Shown here: piece after piece, positions 53,819 through 63,675 of the stretch
Numbering within the stretch: the first letter of the stretch is position 1
Layout of the letters: the number at the start of each line of letters is the position of its first letter
DNA from: Flavobacterium aquariorum
GTDB taxonomy: Bacteria > Bacteroidota > Bacteroidia > Flavobacteriales > Flavobacteriaceae
Assembly: GCF_003254745.1 (NCBI RefSeq)
Contig: NZ_QKXH01000011.1
Coordinates: 101,931 to 165,930, forward strand
DNA length: 64,000 nt
Reading direction: 5' to 3'
Program-made: the position numbers and the translations under genes
The notes under the pieces: generated by a model
What the model was told of the DNA's origin: nothing
What the model saw: the letters and a program-made list of their open reading frames with translations, nothing else
Databases searched by the model: none

Positions 53819-54841
53819 TCAACCTGTAGATTCTCTTTCTACCAAATAAGTTTCAATCACCTCAGTTATGTAATTCTCTGATTCATTTTCATCTTCAGAT
53901 TCCAATCGGTCGATAATAATTTTGGCGGCACGATTTCCCATTTTTATACCGCTTTGACTCACTGTCGTAATGGTTGGAGTTGAATATTTGGAAATCATAC
54001 CGTCCGTAAAAGCAATTACTGCAAGGTCCTTTGGCACATTCAATCCAATTTTATTAGCAGTTTTGATACAGGTTACGGCAAAAATTTCATTTACAGCAAA
54101 AACAGCATCAATAGCCTCATCTTCCAGTAATTTACCAATAATGATTTCGCAAGTATCAATATCTTCAATTTTAATGATTAAGCTTTCATCAAACGGCAAA
54201 TTATTATCCAATAACGCTTTAACATATCCGTCAGTTCTCAATTTTCCGACACTTACATAATCAACGGTAGTAACCAGTGCAATTTTTTTTCGTCCTTTAT
54301 CAATCAAACTTTGTACTGCTTCATAGGCAGCTTGTTTGTCATCAATAATTACTTTATCGCACAATACTTCATTGGTAACCCTATCAAACATTACTACAGG
54401 CATCCCTTGATTTATTACTTCAGTAATATGGTGAAAATCTCCTTTAAATTGAGTCTCTTTAGACAATGACATAATGAAACCATCAATACTTCCATTAGCC
54501 AAAAGCTCCATATTCAATACTTCTTTATCAAAAGAATCATCGGACAAACAGATAACTACGCTGTATCCATTTTCATTAGCTATTTGCTCAATACCATTAA
54601 TAACTGTGGAAAAAAAATGGTGTACAATTTCCGGGATTATGATACCGATTGTTTTGGTTTTTCGGTTTTTAAGGCTAAGGGCAATATTATTGGGTTTATA
54701 ATGGTAAAATTTAGCAAATGCTTGAACTTTTAATCTAGTTTCTTCACCTATTTCTGGGCTATTTCTAAGAGATTTTGAAACAGTAGAAATTGAAACATCC
54801 AATTCTTTAGCAATTTGCTTTAGAGTTATTTTTTTCTTCAT
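53819..54841 (-). CDS. LacI-family transcriptional regulator
   Basis: The 340 residues have the LacI helix-turn-helix at the N-terminus (TLKQIAKELDVSISTVSKSLRN, hinge near 50-60) and a periplasmic-binding-like sensor domain with TIGIIIPEIVHHFF, VVMFDRVTNEV, KKIALVTT and LAVIAFTDG. Such regulators bind CG-centred dyads and change affinity with a sugar. It sits in the middle of the starch locus, divergent from susC and upstream of the leftward operon, so it very probably senses maltose or a maltodextrin. Repressor or activator mode is not visible. Confidence 0.94.
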   Translation of the reverse strand: MKKKITLKQIAKELDVSISTVSKSLRNSPEIGEETRLKVQAFAKFYHYKPNNIALSLKNRKTKTIGIIIPEIVHHFFSTVINGIEQIANENGYSVVICLSDDSFDKEVLNMELLANGSIDGFIMSLSKETQFKGDFHHITEVINQGMPVVMFDRVTNEVLCDKVIIDDKQAAYEAVQSLIDKGRKKIALVTTVDYVSVGKLRTDGYVKALLDNNLPFDESLIIKIEDIDTCEIIIGKLLEDEAIDAVFAVNEIFAVTCIKTANKIGLNVPKDLAVIAFTDGMISKYSTPTITTVSQSGIKMGNRAAKIIIDRLESEDENESENYITEVIETYLVERESTG

Positions 54842-54951
54842 AAATGTGGCATTACTATATTGTACTAATCATTTCTTAATAAAGGTAACATAATTTTTTA
54901 TTTATTGTAAATATTCGCATAAAAATAAATATAAAAAGCAAAGTTTTCAAC

Positions 54952-54967
54952 ACTATCACGTTTTCGT
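54952..54967. promoter_or_regulatory. Operator-like site upstream of susC
   Basis: ACTATCACGTTTTCGT agrees with the 60583-60598 site at 13 of 16 positions and has the central CG. It lies between the divergent LacI and susC genes, about 45 bp upstream of the susC -7 box. Confidence 0.6.
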
Positions 54968-55011
54968 AGAGTAGTATGATTTCCGTCATGTCGGGCGTGT
55001 TAATTAATTCT

Positions 55012-55019
55012 TAATTTTG
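55012..55019 (+). promoter_or_regulatory. Putative -7 box for susC
   Basis: TAATTTTG matches TAnnTTTG 64 bp before the susC start. No clear -33 TTG at the usual distance, which would fit an activator-dependent promoter. Confidence 0.45.
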
Positions 55020-55083
55020 AAATTCGAAGTAAAAAAACTTAAACAAAACTTAACCAAAAAAACAATTAATTTAAACAAAAAGT

Positions 55084-58000
55084 ATGAAAACAATTTATAG
55101 AAAGTTGTTATTTTTATTACTCCTACTTCCGTTTTGTGCAATGGCCCAGAACAAAGTTGAGGGAACGGTGGTTGATAATATATCAGGCCAACCCATGCCG
55201 GGAGTAAATGTAAAAATAGAAGGAAGTGCCACAGGTGCTTCAACAGGTTTTGACGGTAAATTTCAATTGACCAATGTAAAACCTACAGATGTGCTAAGCA
55301 TATCTTATGTAGGGTACTCTACTAGGACTGTTGTTGTTGGATCTCAAACCTCATTAACAATTAAACTTCAAGAAGATTCTAATCAATTAAAAGAGGTTGT
55401 TGTACAAGTAGGATACGGTTCCGTTAAGAAAAAAGATGCTACCGGTGCCGTTACTGTATTGTCCGCAAAAGATTTTAACAAAGGACCAATTGCTTCAGCG
55501 GATCAATTATTAGTTGGTAGAGCTCCTGGAGTTAGAATAACTTCTGACGGAGGTCAACCGGATTCTAATCCCAATATTAGAATTAGAGGAGGGGCTTCAT
55601 TATCAGGAAGCAATAACCCATTAATAATTGTAGATGGTGTTCCATTGGATAATGTAAACCCTGCTGGTGTTTCAAATCCATTGACTTTAATTAATCCAAA
55701 CGATATCGATTCCTTTACTATTTTAAAGGATGCATCTGCTACAGCAATCTATGGATCTAGAGCTTCTAATGGTGTTATAATCATAACTACTAAAAAAGGA
55801 TCTTCTGGGAAACCTCAATTTAACTTCTCATCAAATGTATCTATTGGGAAGGTTAATAATCCCGTTGATATGTTAAGTGGTAAAGAATTTACTTCGTTCA
55901 TTCAAAAATACCACCCTGGGTATACCAATCTTTTAGGTGTAAGTGATGGTTCTGGAACTTCAGATGATTTATCAACACCTCAAATTGAAGGTAGAATTTT
56001 ATCAGATACTAATTGGCAAGATTTAATATATAGAGAATCTTTCTCAACGGACAATTCATTTAGTGCGAGAGCTAATTTATTCGGCCAAATTCCTTTTAGA
56101 GCTTCTGTTGGATACACTAAAAATGAAGGTGTAGTAAAAACAAATGATTTAGATAGATATACTGCATCTGTTAAATTTTCTCCAGTATTATTAGAAAATC
56201 ATCTAAAAATTGACATCAATGCAAAAGGTATATCATCTAAGAAAAATGCAATTGATGAAGGAGGGGTAATTGGTGGGGCTTTAGGAATGGACCCAACTAA
56301 ACCAGCATATGACAATTCAGCAAGCAATATATTTGGAGGATATTACCAATCTTTAAATGCGAATAATTCTATAAACGGACAATCAAATCCGTTGGCGTTA
56401 TTAAATCAAAGAACTCGTCCTGAAGAAGTGCAAAAAGTTTTAGCAAACATTCAATTAGACTATAAAATGCCATTTTTAGAAGAATTAAGAGCAGTAACTA
56501 ATTTTGGTATTGAATCTTCAAAATCTAAAATTGAAGAAATATATTCTGATAATTCATTAGCAACTTATCAAATAGACAACTCTGCAGGAACAACTCCTCC
56601 TACATATGTGTTTAATCCAGGATTAAATTATGCAGAAAATCAAACAATCAACAACCAGACATTTGATGCTTATTTACAGTACACTAAAGAATTGACAGGT
56701 TTTGTATCTAAATTTGATGCCCAAGCTGGTTATAACTATCAAAACTTTAAAGTGGATGGCAACAAAGAAATCTACAGATATAATACAAGTACTGGTATAA
56801 GAGAACAAACTCCTAATCCATCAAATCCTAATAACCGATACTTCAACGAAAGAAACTTGCAATCATTTTTCGGAAGAGCAAACGTTGATTTATTAAGCAA
56901 GTATCTATTTACATTTACTTTAAGAGCGGATGGATCTTCTTTATTTGAAGAAAGTAAAAGATGGGGCTATTTCCCTGCAGTAGGTTTTGCTTGGAAAGTT
57001 AAAGACGAATCATTCCTAAAAGATTCAGATACATTTAGCGACTTAAAACTTAGATTAGGATATGGTATTACTGGACAACAAGATATTAGTGGTGTATCTA
57101 ATTCTTATCCATATATTCCTCTTTTTGCTCCAACAAGTGTTTCTAGTACTTATATTCCTGGTGTAAATGGATATTATGCCCTTCCTTACAACCCAGATTT
57201 AACATGGGAGAAAACTACAACTTACAATATTGGAGTAGATTTTAGCTTATTTGCAAACAATATAGTATCTGGTAGTTTCGATGCTTACCAACGTTATACT
57301 ACCGATTTACTTTCTATGGTATCTGCTGCGCCTGGTCAAGCATTGACAAATGAATTTGTTTCGAATGTTGGAGAGATGGAAAACAAAGGTATGGAAGCTA
57401 GTTTAAACGTTAAAGTTGTAAGCACTGAAGATTTCAATTTGGCGATTAATGGAAACATGGCTTTTAATCTTGGTGAAATTACAGATCTAAACAATAGAAC
57501 TACAAATGTTGATAATAATTCTGGAATTCCAGTAGGAACAGGGCAAAAAATCGCTTACAATACGGTAGGAGAGCAGCCTTATTCAGCGTGGGTTTTTGAA
57601 CAAATTTATGATTCAAATTTAAAGCCTATCGAAAATGCCTTTGTTGACAAAAATGGAGATGGTCAAATTACTGACCTAGATCGTCACTATGTAGCATTAA
57701 GACCAAATTGGACATACGGCTTTGGACTAACAGCTTCTTATAAACAATTCGATTTATCTACCACATTCAATGGTCAAATCGGAGGAAAAGTCTACAATGC
57801 CAGAAAATTGCAATCCGGATTTATTGACCATGCGCTTCCTGCAAATTCAAATGCATTAACCAATATGTTGGATACTGAATACGTATTTCAAACTATTAAT
57901 GGTAACGTGCCATTTTCAGACTACTATTTAGAAGACGCAAGTTTCCTACGTTGTCAAAATGTAACAATTGGTTATAAAATGGACAATGTAATCAAAGGAG

Positions 58001-58146
58001 CATCTTTAAGACTATATACATCTGTTAACAACCTATTTCTTGCAACTGACTACTCTGGTACAGACCCAGAAAATTTCAATGCAATTGACAATAATTTCTA
58101 TCCTAGACCAAGAGTGTTTAGTTTTGGTATGAATCTAGATTTTTAA
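55084..58146 (+). CDS. SusC-like TonB-dependent outer-membrane transporter
   Basis: This is the outer-membrane channel for maltodextrin. The 1020 residues start with a signal peptide (LLFLLLLLPFCAMAQ), then a CarboxypepD_reg domain (VEGTVVDNISGQPMPGVNV), the TonB plug (about 110-230, with NPNIRIRGGASLSGSNNP and DASATAIYGSRASNGVIIITT), and a 22-strand barrel ending PRPRVFSFGMNLDF. Length and order are standard for SusC. The susD gene follows 17 bp later. SusC/SusD pairs work as pedal-bin complexes. Confidence 0.96.
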   Translation: MKTIYRKLLFLLLLLPFCAMAQNKVEGTVVDNISGQPMPGVNVKIEGSATGASTGFDGKFQLTNVKPTDVLSISYVGYSTRTVVVGSQTSLTIKLQEDSNQLKEVVVQVGYGSVKKKDATGAVTVLSAKDFNKGPIASADQLLVGRAPGVRITSDGGQPDSNPNIRIRGGASLSGSNNPLIIVDGVPLDNVNPAGVSNPLTLINPNDIDSFTILKDASATAIYGSRASNGVIIITTKKGSSGKPQFNFSSNVSIGKVNNPVDMLSGKEFTSFIQKYHPGYTNLLGVSDGSGTSDDLSTPQIEGRILSDTNWQDLIYRESFSTDNSFSARANLFGQIPFRASVGYTKNEGVVKTNDLDRYTASVKFSPVLLENHLKIDINAKGISSKKNAIDEGGVIGGALGMDPTKPAYDNSASNIFGGYYQSLNANNSINGQSNPLALLNQRTRPEEVQKVLANIQLDYKMPFLEELRAVTNFGIESSKSKIEEIYSDNSLATYQIDNSAGTTPPTYVFNPGLNYAENQTINNQTFDAYLQYTKELTGFVSKFDAQAGYNYQNFKVDGNKEIYRYNTSTGIREQTPNPSNPNNRYFNERNLQSFFGRANVDLLSKYLFTFTLRADGSSLFEESKRWGYFPAVGFAWKVKDESFLKDSDTFSDLKLRLGYGITGQQDISGVSNSYPYIPLFAPTSVSSTYIPGVNGYYALPYNPDLTWEKTTTYNIGVDFSLFANNIVSGSFDAYQRYTTDLLSMVSAAPGQALTNEFVSNVGEMENKGMEASLNVKVVSTEDFNLAINGNMAFNLGEITDLNNRTTNVDNNSGIPVGTGQKIAYNTVGEQPYSAWVFEQIYDSNLKPIENAFVDKNGDGQITDLDRHYVALRPNWTYGFGLTASYKQFDLSTTFNGQIGGKVYNARKLQSGFIDHALPANSNALTNMLDTEYVFQTINGNVPFSDYYLEDASFLRCQNVTIGYKMDNVIKGASLRLYTSVNNLFLATDYSGTDPENFNAIDNNFYPRPRVFSFGMNLDF

Positions 58147-58163
58147 TACAAAAAAGAAAGAAA

Positions 58164-59717
58164 ATGAATAAATTTAAAATTATAGGAGCTGCTGTTATGC
58201 TAATCTTTTTCGCTTCATGCGTTGATGATTTGAATACTGAGCCAAAAGTAGAACTAACACTAGATAAATTATTGGAACAAGATCCTCAAGCTGTTGAGGG
58301 ATTGGTTTCTAAAATTTACGGAACATTTGCGCTTTCTGGACCTGATGGACCAGGGTCTACGGATGTTGTTACAAAAGATGCTGGTGAAGCGGCATTCTTG
58401 AGAGGAATCATTAACCTTGAAGATTTTTCTGCAGACGCGGTAAAAAACCGCTGGGGAGATGATGGTCTAGACCAACTTACCACAACTAGTGGATGGAACC
58501 CAAATAATAAATTCTTTAGATACTTGTTCGACAGGGCTTATTATACAATTCCTCAAAGTAATAACTTAATAAAAATTTTAAAAGAAACTAAAACTGAAAT
58601 TCCAGACAGAGAAAATCATATTGCGGAATTACGTTTTCTAAGATGTTTGGCTTATTATTATGTTATTGATTGTTTTGGAAAAGGACCTCTTGTAACTGAA
58701 GATGATATCAATACAACAACTCCTAAAAAAGAATCAACAAGAAAAGAATTGTTTGATTTTGTTGAAAAAGATTTGTTGGAAGCAGAGCAAACTATTACTG
58801 CTACAAAATCATATGGTAAAGCAAACAAAGCAGCGGTTCAAATGTTACTTGCAAAACTATACCTCAATGCAGAAGTTTTCACAGGAACTGCAAGATACAA
58901 TGACGCTCTTACTTATGTAAATAAAGTATTATCAGATAGTCAATATTCATTAGCTCCAAATTATGTAAGTGTATTTTCTGGAGATAATAATACTAGTCCT
59001 GAAATTATCTACACTTTAATTGCTGATGCTGTCGTGAGTCAAAGCTATGGAAATACAACATACATTGTTAATGGAAGTTTAAGTACCGAGACCCTAGATC
59101 CAAATTTATTTGGTGCAAAAGATGGTTGGGGTGGACATAGAGCTACGAAAGCTTGGTATGGTTTGTTCAATGGTGGAGATTTAGCAGCCTCAAATGATGT
59201 AAGAGCCAAATTATTCTGGACTTCTGGTCATTCTTATGAAATGAATAATTACAAAACTTGGACAGATGGATTTCCAAGTGTTAAGTTTAGAAATTCTAAT
59301 TATAGTGGAACAAGTAGTTCTACAAGTTTCTCAAATACAGATTTTCCATTATTTAGATTGGCTGATGCTTATTTAATGTATGCAGAATGTGTGTTAAGAG
59401 GTGCGACAGGTGGAAATATAGGTCAAGCCTTAACTTATGTAAATGCAGTAATCACAAGATCCCAAGGTGATGCGATTTTAGCTTCTCAACTAAACTTGAA
59501 TTTTATCATTGATGAAAGAGCAAGAGAATTAAATTTTGAAGGACAAAGAAGAACGGATTTAATTCGTTTTGGAAAATTTACCGGAGGTTCTTATTTATGG
59601 CCTTGGAAAGGTGGGGTCAAAAACGGTATTTCAATTCCTGACACATACAAATTATACCCAATTCCTACAACTGCCTTACAATCAAATCCTAATTTAACTC
59701 AAAACCCAGGTTACTAA
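58164..59717 (+). CDS. SusD-like starch-binding outer-membrane lipoprotein
   Basis: This is the surface lid lipoprotein of the SusC/SusD pair. The 517 residues begin with a lipoprotein signal ending FFASC with lipidation Cys19, followed by VDDLNTEPK. The RagB/SusD helical (TPR-like) body is recognisable from RFLRCLAYYYVIDCFG and the end DERARELNFEGQRRTDLIRFG. It is co-transcribed with susC. Binding of starch-type glucans is inferred from the locus. Confidence 0.95.
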   Translation: MNKFKIIGAAVMLIFFASCVDDLNTEPKVELTLDKLLEQDPQAVEGLVSKIYGTFALSGPDGPGSTDVVTKDAGEAAFLRGIINLEDFSADAVKNRWGDDGLDQLTTTSGWNPNNKFFRYLFDRAYYTIPQSNNLIKILKETKTEIPDRENHIAELRFLRCLAYYYVIDCFGKGPLVTEDDINTTTPKKESTRKELFDFVEKDLLEAEQTITATKSYGKANKAAVQMLLAKLYLNAEVFTGTARYNDALTYVNKVLSDSQYSLAPNYVSVFSGDNNTSPEIIYTLIADAVVSQSYGNTTYIVNGSLSTETLDPNLFGAKDGWGGHRATKAWYGLFNGGDLAASNDVRAKLFWTSGHSYEMNNYKTWTDGFPSVKFRNSNYSGTSSSTSFSNTDFPLFRLADAYLMYAECVLRGATGGNIGQALTYVNAVITRSQGDAILASQLNLNFIIDERARELNFEGQRRTDLIRFGKFTGGSYLWPWKGGVKNGISIPDTYKLYPIPTTALQSNPNLTQNPGY

Positions 59718-59734
59718 TTTTAAACTAAAAAACA

Positions 59735-60484
59735 ATGAAAAATATATTCAAACAAAGTGCAATAGCAATGCTTTTTATGACAGTTGTGTCTTGTGTGCCA
59801 ACTGAAGATAGTGATTTAACCGTAATGGTACCATCTGAAACTCCTGAATTACTTGCTCCTGTTGATGGTTCAGTTTTTATTCTAGACAAATCTAAACCAG
59901 AAAACCAGGCAGCTACAATTGTTTGGGATTATGCTAAATACGAAGGGACTCAAACAGTAATTAACTATGAAGTTGAAATGGCAAAAGCCGGTACTGATTT
60001 TAAAGTAATCAATGTTATTTCAAAAACTACTGAACGTATTGTAGCTCTAACTGTTGCTCAATTAAATCAGGCTGCTTTAGATTCAGGATTAAAACCTAAT
60101 GTAGAGAACGAAGCGGAAATCCGTATCAAATCAGTTATTGGTACGAGTGGAATTCCTCAATACTCTAATGTGATTAAAATAAAAGTTACTCCTTACCCAG
60201 CATGGGATGATTGGGGAATCATCGGTAGTGCTACTCCAGGCGGATGGGATGCTGACACAGATTTAGATTATGATTTAGCGACTAAAAAATACACATATAA
60301 CGGTGCATTAGCCGTTGGTGAGTACAAATTCAGAAAAGACAATGGCTGGGATGTTAACTACGGTGATGATGGTAACGACCTAACCCTAGAACCTGGTGGG
60401 GCAAATATTCCTATCACTACTGCAGGAAACTATACAATTGTTATTGATTTTACAGCTAAAACATACACTATTACTAAAAACTAA
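59735..60484 (+). CDS. SusE-like outer-membrane lipoprotein with one starch-binding domain
   Basis: The 249 residues start with a lipoprotein signal (lipidation Cys20, VVSCVPTEDSD). An SusE-type Ig-like domain follows (PELLAPVDGSVFILDKS region to about 150), then one C-terminal glucan-binding domain (WDDWGIIGSATPGGWDADTD with strand GALAVGEYKFRKDNGW). Bacteroides SusE and SusF carry two and three binding domains, so this is a shorter version, and no SusF follows. It lies 17 bp after susD and before a terminator. Confidence 0.88.
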   Translation: MKNIFKQSAIAMLFMTVVSCVPTEDSDLTVMVPSETPELLAPVDGSVFILDKSKPENQAATIVWDYAKYEGTQTVINYEVEMAKAGTDFKVINVISKTTERIVALTVAQLNQAALDSGLKPNVENEAEIRIKSVIGTSGIPQYSNVIKIKVTPYPAWDDWGIIGSATPGGWDADTDLDYDLATKKYTYNGALAVGEYKFRKDNGWDVNYGDDGNDLTLEPGGANIPITTAGNYTIVIDFTAKTYTITKN

Positions 60485-60500
60485 TTTTAGTTTCATTTCA

Positions 60501-60536
60501 AAAAGGGCTATCTTTAATCGATAGCCCTTTTTTTTT
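60501..60536 (+). terminator. Terminator of the susCDE operon
   Basis: A 12-bp perfect inverted repeat (60501-60512 with 60520-60531) with a run of eight T, 16 bp past the susE stop codon. Confidence 0.92.
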
Positions 60537-60582
60537 ACAAGAAAAATAAACTTTTTAAAAACCTCGTTAAAAAGTTTTAAAC

Positions 60583-60598
60583 ACTACAACGTTGTCGT
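60583..60598. promoter_or_regulatory. Operator-like dyad upstream of the secreted amylase gene
   Basis: ACTACAACGTTGTCGT has the perfect core ACAACGTTGT with a central CG. It lies 82 bp before the amylase start, just after the susCDE terminator, so this gene likely has its own regulated promoter. Confidence 0.65.
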
Positions 60599-60679
60599 TA
60601 CTCTTTAAGAGTATCCAATTTTATTTAACAACCTAATAACCTTATCTTTAAATAATATAAATTGACTTAATTTAAAACC

Positions 60680-63571
60680 ATGAAAAAAATTTTACTTTTA
60701 TTATTCCTCTTTATGTCATTGGGAAGTTTTGCTCAGATACAAACAGCAACCTATTCCATTAGTCCTACTAATTTTGAGGAAACAACTTCTATCACAATTA
60801 CCATAAATGGTAGCAGCATCAATGAAAGCACTTGGGGTGTAACAGGTAATGCACTCTATTTATGGGCATGGGCTTTCGGGCTTGATGATACCACAAATAA
60901 CGGAACTCCTCTTAATGGTACATGGGAAGCCTCAGATGAAGCAAGTAAATTTACCTACAATTCAGGAAGCGACACTTATACTAAGACATTTGTTCCAACC
61001 ACATATTATAACACTACCAATATTGGTAAAATTGGTTTTTTGATTAAAGCAAAAAATGGAACAGGAGACAAAAAATCTCAAGATATATTTGCAGAAGTTG
61101 GTGCATTTCAAGTTACCCTCACATCACCTTCCCAAAATAGCACCACTATTTTAACTTCTGGCGGAAGTCTTTCAATTGCAGCGACTAATACCAATGGTGC
61201 TGCGAGTTACAATTTAAAATCAAATGGAGTTAGTATCAATGCTAATGTGAGTACTTCAAGTTATTCATTCACCCACACCAACATTACTGACAATCAAAAC
61301 TACGAATTGGAAGTAACTCAAGGCGCAACTACGATAATTAAAAAATTTAGCGTAGTTATAAATCCAAATACAGTTTCGGAAACCATTCCTGCGGGTATGG
61401 TCGACGGAATCAATTACAATCCAACTGATGCCACCAAAGCGACTTTAGTTTTAGACGCACCTTTAAAAGATTTTGTTTATGTAGCAGGAAGTTTTAACAA
61501 TTGGCAACCTGGCACATCCTATACTATGAAAAAAGATGCAACGGCTGGTTCCACAAAATTTTGGATAGAATTGACAGGATTAGTATCAGGAACAAATTAT
61601 ACATATCAATATTGGGTTGGAGAGACAACTCCAATAGCAAATTCACCGGCACTTGTAAAAGCAGCCGATCCTTATTCAACTTTAGTGCTGTCGCCTAATG
61701 AAGATCTAGGAATTCCTGCAACGACTTATCCTAATATGCCAGTTTATCCTGCAGGCCAAGATAAGGAAGTAACGGTATTACAAACTGGGCAAACTCCTTA
61801 TGCTTGGAGTACAGCAACAACCAATTTTGTAAAACCAGAAAAAGATAAACTCGTAGTTTACGAACTCTTGGTAAGGGATTTTGATGCCAACAGAAATTAC
61901 CAAGATATAATCAATCGTATTGATTATTTTAAAAATTTAAAAATCAATGCTATTGAATTACTGCCAGTAATGGAATTTGAAGGCAATGAAAGTTGGGGGT
62001 ATAATACATCCTTTCACATGGCATTAGATAAATTTTACGGTCCTTCAACAAAACTTAAAGAGTTAATTGATCTATGCCACCAAAACGGTATTGCAGTTAT
62101 TCTGGATGTAGCCCTAAATCATGCTTTCGGAAGAAATCCAATGATTCGTATGTGGATGAATGATCCTGATGGTGATGGATATGGTTCTCCAACAAGCGAA
62201 AATCCTTATTTCAATACCGTTGCTAAACATGCTTATAGTGTAGGAGAGGATTTTAATCATTCATCAACTTATACTAAAAATTATGTAAAAAGAGTTGTCA
62301 AACAATGGATTGAAGAGTATAAAATTGATGGTTTCCGTTGGGATTTAACCAAAGGATTTACACAAAACTGTACTGCTAGCGACGAGACTTGTACAGGACA
62401 ATACCAACAGGACAGGGTTGATATTTTAAAAGAATATGCTGATGCTTCTTGGGCATTAGACCCAACTCATTATACTATTTTTGAACACTTAGGTAACGAT
62501 AACGAAGAAAAAGAATGGGCTAATTACAGATTTGCTGAAACACCAAGTAAAGGAGTAATGATGTGGGGGAATTTTAACAACAATTACAACCAATTATCAA
62601 TGGGTTATAATTCAAATAATGATATTTCAAGAATGTATGGACCAAAGCACAGTGGTTTTCTAGGAAATAGAGTTATGGGTTATGCTGAAAGTCATGATGA
62701 AGAGCGATTAATGTATAAAAATTTACAAAACGGAAACAGTACAAACTCTTCCCATAATGTAAAAAATCTTAACGTGGCTTTATCAAGAATGTCAGCAATA
62801 GGAGCCGTTTCCTTATTAATTCCTGGTCCAAAAATGATATGGCACTTTGGTGAATTAGGATGGGATTCTTCTATTTATACTTGCAACGACGGAACTGTAA
62901 ATACTTCTTCTGATGCTACTTCTGGAGATTGTAAATTAGACAAAAAACCACAACCTCAATGGGCTAATAATTGGTTGGGAGACAACGTAAGAAATAAAAT
63001 TTATTATGACTGGGCAAGAATGATTGGTTTAAAGACGACCGAAACTGTATTTTCCGGAACAGCAACTATTGCATCAGGATCCACTCTGACCCCAAACATT
63101 AAAATCACAAATAGTAGCTTGCCCAATACTGCTCTTAAAGATGTGCTTATCATTGCCAATTTTGACGTAAACGCACAAAATGTAGCTACTGGTTTCCAAT
63201 ATACTGGATCATGGTACAATTTAATGGATAATACTCCATACGCAGTAACCGATGCTAATGCGACTATCACATTGCAACCCGGTGAGTTTAGAATTTACGG
63301 AAATAAAGCAACCACTTTGGCGACTACAGATTTTGAAGTTTTAAAAGATATCTATATTTATCCAAATCCGGCTTCTAGTTATTTTACATTAAATACTGCT
63401 ACTGCGAAAGTTCAAATTTATTCTGTAAGAGGTCAATTAGTCAAAACTTTCAACAAAAGCCAATCCAAAGATCATCAATATAGCGTAAGTGATCTAGATA
63501 GCGGAATGTATTTTGTTAAGGTCTACAACGAAGAAAATCAAATAAAAGTCATGAAGTTTATCAAACAATAA
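60680..63571 (+). CDS. T9SS-exported GH13 alpha-amylase with binding domains
   Basis: This is the extracellular or cell-surface starch-degrading enzyme. The 963 residues start with a signal peptide (MKKILLLLFLFMSLGSFAQ). An Ig-like N-terminal domain (about 20-150) follows, then a second beta-domain (about 155-230) and a CBM48/E-set-like domain (about 240-345, VYVAGSFNNWQPG). The GH13 barrel follows, with VILDVALNHAFG, catalytic D555 (IDGFRWDLTKG), E602 (YTIFEHLGND) and D673 (YAESHDEERL). The last 75 residues (from YIYPNPASS) are a type A T9SS sorting domain, so it is exported past the outer membrane. Confidence 0.94.
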   Translation: MKKILLLLFLFMSLGSFAQIQTATYSISPTNFEETTSITITINGSSINESTWGVTGNALYLWAWAFGLDDTTNNGTPLNGTWEASDEASKFTYNSGSDTYTKTFVPTTYYNTTNIGKIGFLIKAKNGTGDKKSQDIFAEVGAFQVTLTSPSQNSTTILTSGGSLSIAATNTNGAASYNLKSNGVSINANVSTSSYSFTHTNITDNQNYELEVTQGATTIIKKFSVVINPNTVSETIPAGMVDGINYNPTDATKATLVLDAPLKDFVYVAGSFNNWQPGTSYTMKKDATAGSTKFWIELTGLVSGTNYTYQYWVGETTPIANSPALVKAADPYSTLVLSPNEDLGIPATTYPNMPVYPAGQDKEVTVLQTGQTPYAWSTATTNFVKPEKDKLVVYELLVRDFDANRNYQDIINRIDYFKNLKINAIELLPVMEFEGNESWGYNTSFHMALDKFYGPSTKLKELIDLCHQNGIAVILDVALNHAFGRNPMIRMWMNDPDGDGYGSPTSENPYFNTVAKHAYSVGEDFNHSSTYTKNYVKRVVKQWIEEYKIDGFRWDLTKGFTQNCTASDETCTGQYQQDRVDILKEYADASWALDPTHYTIFEHLGNDNEEKEWANYRFAETPSKGVMMWGNFNNNYNQLSMGYNSNNDISRMYGPKHSGFLGNRVMGYAESHDEERLMYKNLQNGNSTNSSHNVKNLNVALSRMSAIGAVSLLIPGPKMIWHFGELGWDSSIYTCNDGTVNTSSDATSGDCKLDKKPQPQWANNWLGDNVRNKIYYDWARMIGLKTTETVFSGTATIASGSTLTPNIKITNSSLPNTALKDVLIIANFDVNAQNVATGFQYTGSWYNLMDNTPYAVTDANATITLQPGEFRIYGNKATTLATTDFEVLKDIYIYPNPASSYFTLNTATAKVQIYSVRGQLVKTFNKSQSKDHQYSVSDLDSGMYFVKVYNEENQIKVMKFIKQ

Positions 63572-63611
63572 ATTAAAATGAAAATTATTTTTGATTAGCT
63601 TATTTTAAATC

Positions 63612-63643
63612 AGCCACCGAATTAAGTTTTGGTGGCTTTTTTA
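63612..63643 (+). terminator. Terminator of the secreted amylase gene
   Basis: A 7-bp inverted repeat (AGCCACC 63612-63618 with GGTGGCT 63631-63637), with weak extra pairing, is followed by a T run 41 bp past the stop codon. Confidence 0.8.
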
Positions 63644-63675
63644 TTAAACCGAATTTATAAAATTTAAAAGTATTT

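Noticed and set aside
55004..55243. 79-codon minus-strand ORF over the susC start
   Set aside because: It lies opposite the susC signal peptide and promoter and looks like an antisense shadow.
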